From positions 62,001 through 126,000 of the forward strand of contig CAVULE010000004.1 of NCBI GenBank assembly GCA_963742315.1: a DNA stretch of 64,000 bases, in the 5' to 3' direction. How positions within the stretch are numbered: the first letter of the stretch is position 1; each line of letters opens with the position of its first letter. Made by a program: the position numbers and the translations under genes. This DNA comes from AV69 sp963742315. Its GTDB lineage: Bacteria; Verrucomicrobiota; Verrucomicrobiia; Chthoniobacterales; UBA10450. Positions 58,941-64,000 of this stretch are shown in pieces. The notes beneath the pieces are model-generated. The model ran no database searches. It saw only the letters and a program-made list of their open reading frames with translations, and had not been told where the DNA came from.

Positions 58941-60194
58941 CTATCTCCGTCTTCTCCCAAACGAGTACCCGCGATGCGTGCGACCGCCGCCAATACCGCG
59001 TTTGCCGCCGGCGATGACCTCCGGTTCAAATAGCACCGTGTAAATGTATGGAAAGTTCTCCAGCTTCAGCCGGGGAATTTTTTGTCCAATGAAACGCTCA
59101 ATCGCCTGCAAGGCGGGTAATTCCTCGCCATTCATCAAGGTGAAAGCGTCGCCCACGTTTTGAGCGCGACCAGTCCGTCCAATGCGATGAACGTAATCTT
59201 CCGGATGCTCCGGGACATCGTAATTGATAACGTGACTGACGCCGGCGATGTCGAGTCCCCGCGCCGCGATATCGGTCGCGACCATGACTTCGTATTTGCC
59301 GCTCTTGAATCCTTCGAGCGCCTCGATTCGCTCGCGCTGAGTGCGATTGGAATGCAAAACGGCGACGGAATGGTTCCCATGTTTTAATTTGTGCGCGATG
59401 CGATCGGCGCCGTGTTTTGTCCGTGAAAAGATGAGTGCGCTGTCAAAATTGGTGCGCTCGAGCAGAGCCATGAGGAGATCGAATTTTTGTTCGGCCGCGA
59501 CCGGATAAGCGGCATGGGTCACGGTTTCCGCCGGCGCACGGCGCACGCCGATTTCCACCAACTCGGGTTCGCGCAACACCCAGGCGGCCAGCCGCTCGAT
59601 CTCTGGCGGCAAAGTCGCAGAAAAAAGCAATGTTTGCCGATCAGACGAAATCTTTTCGACGATCCGGCGCACATCCGGCAGAAAGCCCATGTCGAGCATG
59701 CGATCGACTTCATCGAGCACCAGAATCGTAACGTCGCGAAAATGCATGGTGCCCTGTTCGAGATGATCGAGTAATCGCCCCGGCGTCGCGATTAGAACAT
59801 CGACCCCCTGTTTCAAGTCCTGGCGTTGTTTGCCGTAGCCGACGCCACCGTGGACCACGGTCGCGCGCAAATCGGTGAAGCGGCCGTAATCGCGAAAGGC
59901 GGTCTCAACCTGCGCAGCGAGCTCGCGTGTTGGTTCCAGGACTAGACAACGAAATTTTCCGTGATGTCCGAGCAGCGTCAGAATCGGAAGCGCGAAAGCA
60001 GCGGTTTTGCCGGTGCCGGTTTGGGCGGTGCCGACAAGATCTTTACCGGCGAGAATGATGGGGAAGGCGCGCAGCTGGATCGGGGTCGGTTCGGCGAAGC
60101 CCATCGCCTGCGCCCCGCGCACCACTTCGGGCGAAAGGTCGAAATTATTGAATGACACGAGCAGCAGACTAGCGCCTGTCACTCGACTTGTCAT
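58941..60194 (-). CDS. DEAD-box-type RNA helicase
   Basis: The helicase has the Q motif PTPIQLRAF, motif I AQTGTGKTAA, motif II DEVD (a variant of DEAD), motif III FSATLPPE and HRIGRTGRA. A basic Gly/Arg tail (GGKRGIGGGRTHRGYSFGRR) closes the protein. It unwinds RNA in ribosome assembly or decay. The frame extends upstream through a family A repeat to 60377, so I prefer the ATG at 60194 (417 residues). A GTG at 60158 also fits the typical N-terminus VSFNNFDLSPEVV. Confidence 0.92.
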   Translation of the reverse strand: MTSRVTGASLLLVSFNNFDLSPEVVRGAQAMGFAEPTPIQLRAFPIILAGKDLVGTAQTGTGKTAAFALPILTLLGHHGKFRCLVLEPTRELAAQVETAFRDYGRFTDLRATVVHGGVGYGKQRQDLKQGVDVLIATPGRLLDHLEQGTMHFRDVTILVLDEVDRMLDMGFLPDVRRIVEKISSDRQTLLFSATLPPEIERLAAWVLREPELVEIGVRRAPAETVTHAAYPVAAEQKFDLLMALLERTNFDSALIFSRTKHGADRIAHKLKHGNHSVAVLHSNRTQRERIEALEGFKSGKYEVMVATDIAARGLDIAGVSHVINYDVPEHPEDYVHRIGRTGRAQNVGDAFTLMNGEELPALQAIERFIGQKIPRLKLENFPYIYTVLFEPEVIAGGKRGIGGGRTHRGYSFGRRRR

Positions 60195-60209
60195 TCCGTC
60201 CCCGCGTTT

Positions 60210-60293
60210 GTCATTCCGAGCGAAGTCGAGGAATCTCTGACTACTTCTTCTTGAAAACAGGTTAGAGATGTCTCGACTTCGCTCGACATGACA
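60210..60293. repeat. dispersed palindromic element, family A, copy 8
   Basis: GTCATTCCGAGCGAAGTCG at the left and CTTCGCTCGACATGACA at the right. It lies between the divergent helicase and YfcE-like genes, and its right end provides the YfcE-like gene's ATG (60288). Confidence 0.85.
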
Positions 60294-60734
60294 AAAGTGC
60301 TGGTCATCGCTGACACGCATAACAAATTGCCGCCAATCATCTGTGAGCGCGCGCGTGGCGCAGACGAGATCTGGCATTTGGGTGACGTGTGCGATGACTG
60401 GATTGTCGATGAACTGCGCGCGCTCGGTCCGCCGTTAACTCTGGTGCGCGGAAACTGCGACAGCAATTATCAGTGGCCACTAGTGTGTGATCTAACGAGA
60501 AATGGGATCCGGTTCCGTTTGCAACACATTGCTCCGTCGCCGAGCCAAGCACTCGATTGCGACATTTTGCTCCATGGCCATACCCATATGCCGCGCGACG
60601 AGACGATTGGCGGGGTTCGCTTTCTAAACCCCGGTTGTGTCACGCGCCCCAATCGCGGAGCACCGCCGAGCGTCGCCTGGCTCGGCCTCAGTGACGACGG
60701 TAAGTTGACCTGGGACTTGAAATCAGTTCGCTGA
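60288..60734 (+). CDS. YfcE-type metallophosphoesterase
   Basis: The 148-residue enzyme has the calcineurin-type motifs of the MJ0936/YfcE family: VIADTHNKLP, HLGDVCDDWIVD, VRGNCDSN and LLHGHTHMPRD, ending in FLNPGCVTRPNRG. It hydrolyses phosphodiesters. The start ATG and the next few bases come from a family A repeat (ends ATGACA), so the N-terminus MTKVLVIADTH is partly repeat-made. It is convergent with the HTH gene by a 12-base overlap. Confidence 0.93.
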   Translation: MTKVLVIADTHNKLPPIICERARGADEIWHLGDVCDDWIVDELRALGPPLTLVRGNCDSNYQWPLVCDLTRNGIRFRLQHIAPSPSQALDCDILLHGHTHMPRDETIGGVRFLNPGCVTRPNRGAPPSVAWLGLSDDGKLTWDLKSVR

Positions 60735-61067
60735 ACGGCGCCGATGTGATCGCCAGTGTCGCAACACGCGATGGGCCGGCACGGCGGTGGAATGAGCGCG
60801 CGATGTCTTCACCAGTTGGCGGAAATGCAACGTGGCAAGGGCGCTTTGGATCGCGCTTTTGGAAAGTCCGGTTTCATCGGCCAGCATGCGCAGACTGGCA
60901 CTGACCGGTCGCCAGCGTTGGCGAGCGGCGCGCCCGGAAAGATAAAGATAGATGAGGAATGCCGCCGGTTGTTGATCATGTCCGACGATATCGCGCATCA
61001 GGACATCGAGGACGTAATCATCGATCGGCACGGTTTGATGGAAGCGCGGCACCATTGCATTCTGCAT
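60723..61067 (-). CDS. Small helix-turn-helix protein
   Basis: The 114-residue protein (ATG at 61067) has a helical N-terminal part and a winged-helix-like segment SASLRMLADETGLSKSAIQSA, in which TGLSKSAIQSAL is the recognition helix. The C-terminus is rich in Arg and His (RAHSTAVPAHRVLRHWRSH). It may be a transcription regulator; its targets are unknown. The longer frame to 61394 covers the VOC gene on the other strand and is not used. Confidence 0.7.
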   Translation of the reverse strand: MQNAMVPRFHQTVPIDDYVLDVLMRDIVGHDQQPAAFLIYLYLSGRAARQRWRPVSASLRMLADETGLSKSAIQSALATLHFRQLVKTSRAHSTAVPAHRVLRHWRSHRRRSAN

Positions 61068-61154
61068 GCTATACCGATAAACGGACAACACTTTTCGCAC
61101 CGGAAAGGTCCTTGACGCTGGACGCCGGCAAAGAGTGCGTCCTACGTTTTGGAC

Positions 61155-61517
61155 ATGATCAAACAAATAAAATTTGTCAGTGTCCCGGTGGCGGATCAGG
61201 ATCGGGCGCTCGATTTTTACACCGAGAAATTGGGATTCACCATCATTACCGACCAACCGTTCGACGATAAGCAGCGCTGGATTGAACTGCGCGTTCCGAA
61301 AGCGGAAACCCGCGTTGTTTTGTTCACCACCGATGAGGACAAGGGCCGGATTGGCACGTTCATGAACATGTCCTACACCTGCGACGATCTGCAAAAGACC
61401 TACGAAGAATTAAAAAAGCGCGGGGTTGAGTTTGAGAACCCGCCGAAAAAAGAACATTGGGGGAACTTCGCCATCTTTAAGGACAGCGAAGGAAATCGCT
61501 TCGTCCTCGGCGATTGA
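61155..61517 (+). CDS. VOC superfamily (glyoxalase-like) protein
   Basis: The 120-residue protein has a vicinal-oxygen-chelate fold with paired beta-alpha-beta-beta-beta units: FVSVPVADQDRALDFYTEKLGF at the start and FENPPKKEHWGNFAIFKDSEGNRFVL at the end. Metal ligands are plausible but not certain. Members include lactoylglutathione lyases and antibiotic resistance proteins; the true role is open. A TTG two codons before the ATG is in frame. Confidence 0.85.
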   Translation: MIKQIKFVSVPVADQDRALDFYTEKLGFTIITDQPFDDKQRWIELRVPKAETRVVLFTTDEDKGRIGTFMNMSYTCDDLQKTYEELKKRGVEFENPPKKEHWGNFAIFKDSEGNRFVLGD

Positions 61518-61586
61518 CGCAACTTACGAAAGCGCGAAACGGATATCGTTAATCTAAGATTCCAATTGGCCCCGGCGGTCAGAGAT

Positions 61587-64000
61587 TCATTCGCTACGCA
61601 ATGCCACGACCGGATCGACGCGGGTGGCGCGGCGTGCCGGCAGAAAACAGGCCAAAAGTGCGATGAACGCCAGACCCACAATCGCCATCGCGAAGGCAGG
61701 CAGATCCAATGCACCCACTCCGTAGAGCACGGCTTGCAGGGCGTGGCTGGCCGCAATGGCGCCGAGCAAGCCGAGCACAATTCCGACAAAGACGAGGAGC
61801 GCTCCGTGACTGAGCACGAGTCGGAAGACATCACCCCGGGCGGCGCCGAGCGCCATGCGAATCCCGAGTTCGCGCGTGCGTTGCGTCACGGTTAACGCCA
61901 TTACGCCGTAAAGTCCGACGCTGGCGAGAATGAGAGCAAGGGCGGCGAAAGTCGCGAGGAGCGTCATGATCAAGCGTCGCGCCGCCAGACTGCTGGCGAT
62001 GTTGGTTTCCATCGTGGAAATGGAAGCAACTGGTTGATCGGGATCGAGCGCCTGGACCTCGTGTTTGATGGCAGTGACCAGGGCGAACGGGTCTCCTTTG
62101 GCCACGCGGATCAGCAGCGTGTTCTCGTCCTGCGGACATTGCGCCGAGCACAGATGCATTTGCGGAAAATTGAATTTCTCGACATTATTTTCGCCCGGAG
62201 CCTCATTCCGCGTCCGCGCCACGACGCCGACGACGGTGAGCGGAGGCGCGTGTTTTTCTTTCGGCGACTGGTTATCGTCGATTTGCTGTCCGATGGGATC
62301 TTTCCCGGGGAAAAATTTTCGGACGAAGCTGTCGTCAACAATCACAGCCCGGGCGATGCCGGCGAAACCATCGCGTGACTGGGAGCCGTGCGGACCGGTG
62401 TATGTGTCCTGCGGACCAAATCCGCGGCCCCGCAGGATCGGCATTCCCAGGACGCGGAAATAATCCGGCGAAACGATGTTGATTTCGGCGCTGGGTTCCT
62501 TCCCGTGTTCGGGTTCCGGCGTGCCGGTAACGTGGAAGTAGCTGTCCCATTCAGTGTCATCGAAAGGAATGTTCGCGCCAATGGCGGCGGCGGAGACGCC
62601 AGGAAGCGCGCTGAGGCGTTCGAGCAACTGTGCGTTGAATGCGGCTACGCTTTCGTCGGTCGGGTATCGAGCTTTCGGCAGTGAAAGATTCATCGTGAGC
62701 ACGGCATGCGGATCGAAACCAAGCGGCGCGTTTTGCGCGCGCCAGAAACTCTTCAATGTCAGCCCGGCTGCGGCTAACAAGATTAATGCGAGCGCCATTT
62801 GTGCGACAACGAGAACGGCCCGGATGCGTTGTCGACTCGTCCCTTCGCTCGCCGCGCGCCCGGCGCCCTGATGCAATTCAAGCGAAAGCGAACCGATGCG
62901 AGAGATTCGCAACGCAGGCCATAGTCCGATGAGCATGCCTGCAGCTGCAGCGATGCCGGCCGTGAAAGCGAGCGCGACAAAATCAATTCGAGTTTCCTGA
63001 AAGCGCGGAACATTTCGCGGGCTCAATGCGATGATGGCGTCGAGACTCCAAACTGAAAATAACACGGCGACGATGCCACCAAGAAGAACGAGCAAGCCGC
63101 TTTCGATCAGAAGTTGCCGCACCAGTTGGCTGCGACTCGCGCCAAGAGCGGCGCGCACGGCCAATTCGCGGGTCCGAGTCAAGGCCTGCGAAAGCTGAAG
63201 GTTGGCGACGTTGGCGCAGGCAATGAGCAAAACGCAGGCGACCGCGGCAAAGAGCAGCCACACGCTTTGGCGATAATCGGCCACCGCCGACTCGAGCAGA
63301 ATGCGCGTGCTCACCGTGCGTCCAGCATCTTCGTCCGGATAACCTTGCGCCAGATCGCGCGCGATGCGGTTCATGTCGTCCGCCGCCTGCGCGAGAGTAA
63401 CTCCTGGTTTCAAACGGCCCAGGACCGCAAAACCTGGATGATTCCCGCGGCGGAGAACGCCGTCCTCGGCGCGAAGTTCATCCAGCGGTAAATAAACTTC
63501 AGCCAGACGCGGTAGCCCAACCTGTTCCGGAACAACGCCAATGATTTCCCGAGGAGCGCCATCGATCATGATCTCCTGGCCCAAAACATCGGGCGATCCA
63601 CCAAAGCGCCGTTGCCAAAGGCCGTGAGTGATGAGCACCACTTTTCTGCTCCTCGGCAAATCGTCAGCCTCCGCAAAATCACGCCCAAGTTTTGGCGGGA
63701 GCCCGAGGATTCCGAAGAAGTTCCAGCTCACGCGCGCGGCGCCGATTCGCTCCGGATTGGTCTCGCCGATTCGGCCGGAGAGATTGGCCCGATCGCGCCG
63801 AAAGAGCGCGAGATCGGTAAATGTGCGTTGGGCCGCGCGCCAATCGAGGTAGTTAGGATAACTAACAGCGCCGGCGTCGAAAGTCTCGGAGCGCTCGCGC
63901 AGAAGCATAAGACGATCGGAATGCGGGTATGGCAACGGTCGCAGCAGCAGCGCATTAACGACGCTGAAGATGGCAGTGTTCGCGCCGATTCCGAGCGCGA
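61587..64000 (-). CDS. ADOP-type FtsX/MacB permease, 5' truncated by window edge
   Basis: The frame remains open to the end of the window; the last bases encode ALGIGANTAIFSVVNALLL, the typical N-terminal helix of the acidobacterial duplicated orphan permease (ADOP) family. The protein has a MacB-like periplasmic core domain and two FtsX-like domains (ACANVANLQLSQALTRTREL and SVGLYGVMALTVTQRTREL). It ends VDPVVALRSE. Such permeases usually lack an adjacent ATPase. The substrate is unknown. Confidence 0.88.
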   Translation of the reverse strand, partial: ALGIGANTAIFSVVNALLLRPLPYPHSDRLMLLRERSETFDAGAVSYPNYLDWRAAQRTFTDLALFRRDRANLSGRIGETNPERIGAARVSWNFFGILGLPPKLGRDFAEADDLPRSRKVVLITHGLWQRRFGGSPDVLGQEIMIDGAPREIIGVVPEQVGLPRLAEVYLPLDELRAEDGVLRRGNHPGFAVLGRLKPGVTLAQAADDMNRIARDLAQGYPDEDAGRTVSTRILLESAVADYRQSVWLLFAAVACVLLIACANVANLQLSQALTRTRELAVRAALGASRSQLVRQLLIESGLLVLLGGIVAVLFSVWSLDAIIALSPRNVPRFQETRIDFVALAFTAGIAAAAGMLIGLWPALRISRIGSLSLELHQGAGRAASEGTSRQRIRAVLVVAQMALALILLAAAGLTLKSFWRAQNAPLGFDPHAVLTMNLSLPKARYPTDESVAAFNAQLLERLSALPGVSAAAIGANIPFDDTEWDSYFHVTGTPEPEHGKEPSAEINIVSPDYFRVLGMPILRGRGFGPQDTYTGPHGSQSRDGFAGIARAVIVDDSFVRKFFPGKDPIGQQIDDNQSPKEKHAPPLTVVGVVARTRNEAPGENNVEKFNFPQMHLCSAQCPQDENTLLIRVAKGDPFALVTAIKHEVQALDPDQPVASISTMETNIASSLAARRLIMTLLATFAALALILASVGLYGVMALTVTQRTRELGIRMALGAARGDVFRLVLSHGALLVFVGIVLGLLGAIAASHALQAVLYGVGALDLPAFAMAIVGLAFIALLACFLPARRATRVDPVVALRSE

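Noticed and set aside
4589..60293. Family A repeats as a CRISPR array
   Set aside because: Copies are kilobases apart, palindromic and not separated by unique spacers of constant length; no cas genes are present.
60195..60377. Longer N-terminus for the DEAD-box helicase up to 60377
   Set aside because: The extra codons translate a family A repeat and overlap the divergent YfcE-like gene.
1..64000. tRNA, rRNA, integrase, transposase or prophage genes
   Set aside because: I looked through the intergenic stretches and the gene products and found none; small tRNAs in unusual form cannot be fully excluded by eye.

Overview
The window looks like chromosomal DNA of a moderately GC-rich Gram-negative bacterium, most likely a soil member of the Verrucomicrobiota (PVC group). 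This placement is an inference. It rests on the double-length tandem UvrA (also found in Chlamydiae), the paired ExbB/ExbD/TonB operons with proline-rich linkers, the cyclase/TolB-like/TPR receptor, and a very high density of dispersed palindromic repeats. About 55 genes are present, mostly housekeeping. I see no rRNA, tRNA, CRISPR array, prophage or transposase.

Layout. 1-4.6 kb: end of a CHAD-domain protein, then the SAM cycle operon metK-ahcY, divergent from an ArsR-methyltransferase fusion regulator with a palindromic operator candidate between them. 4.7-11 kb: a DUF4139 protein, a large nucleotide cyclase/TPR signalling protein, a phosphodiester glycosidase-like secreted protein and a fumarylacetoacetase-family enzyme. 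11.2-14.6 kb: exbB-exbD-tonB-exbD-tonB. 14.5-24.4 kb: rdgB, leuS, mscL, pdeM, a 3D-domain lipoprotein, galE, a secreted Thr-rich protein, hisS and aspS. 24.4-33.8 kb: ferredoxin, a sodium/solute symporter, an OGG1-type glycosylase, a second TonB/ExbB/ExbD set with def, mazG, DUF2270, a PtsN-like EIIA and an apparently inactive rhomboid. 33.8-45.5 kb: pckG, the tandem uvrA, a circularly permuted ATP-grasp/alpha-E pair and a SET-domain protein. 45.6-53.2 kb: an AMP-ligase/response regulator/ROK kinase operon, then the translation and cell-wall cluster rpmE-prfA-prmC-murA. 53.4-64 kb: small membrane and lipoproteins, a glycosyltransferase, an S9 peptidase, a DEAD-box helicase, a YfcE-like phosphoesterase and the start-truncated end of an ADOP-type permease.

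The most striking signal is the set of dispersed palindromic elements of at least six sequence families (called A to G here). They fill intergenic spaces and donate start or stop codons to neighbouring genes. They are also inserted in frame inside protein-coding genes: five times in uvrA, twice in the S9 peptidase gene and once in ogg. All of those reading frames stay open, and the added peptides fall in linkers or predicted loops. This resembles the Rickettsia palindromic elements, but the families and the host lineage differ. No mobilising enzyme is encoded in the window.
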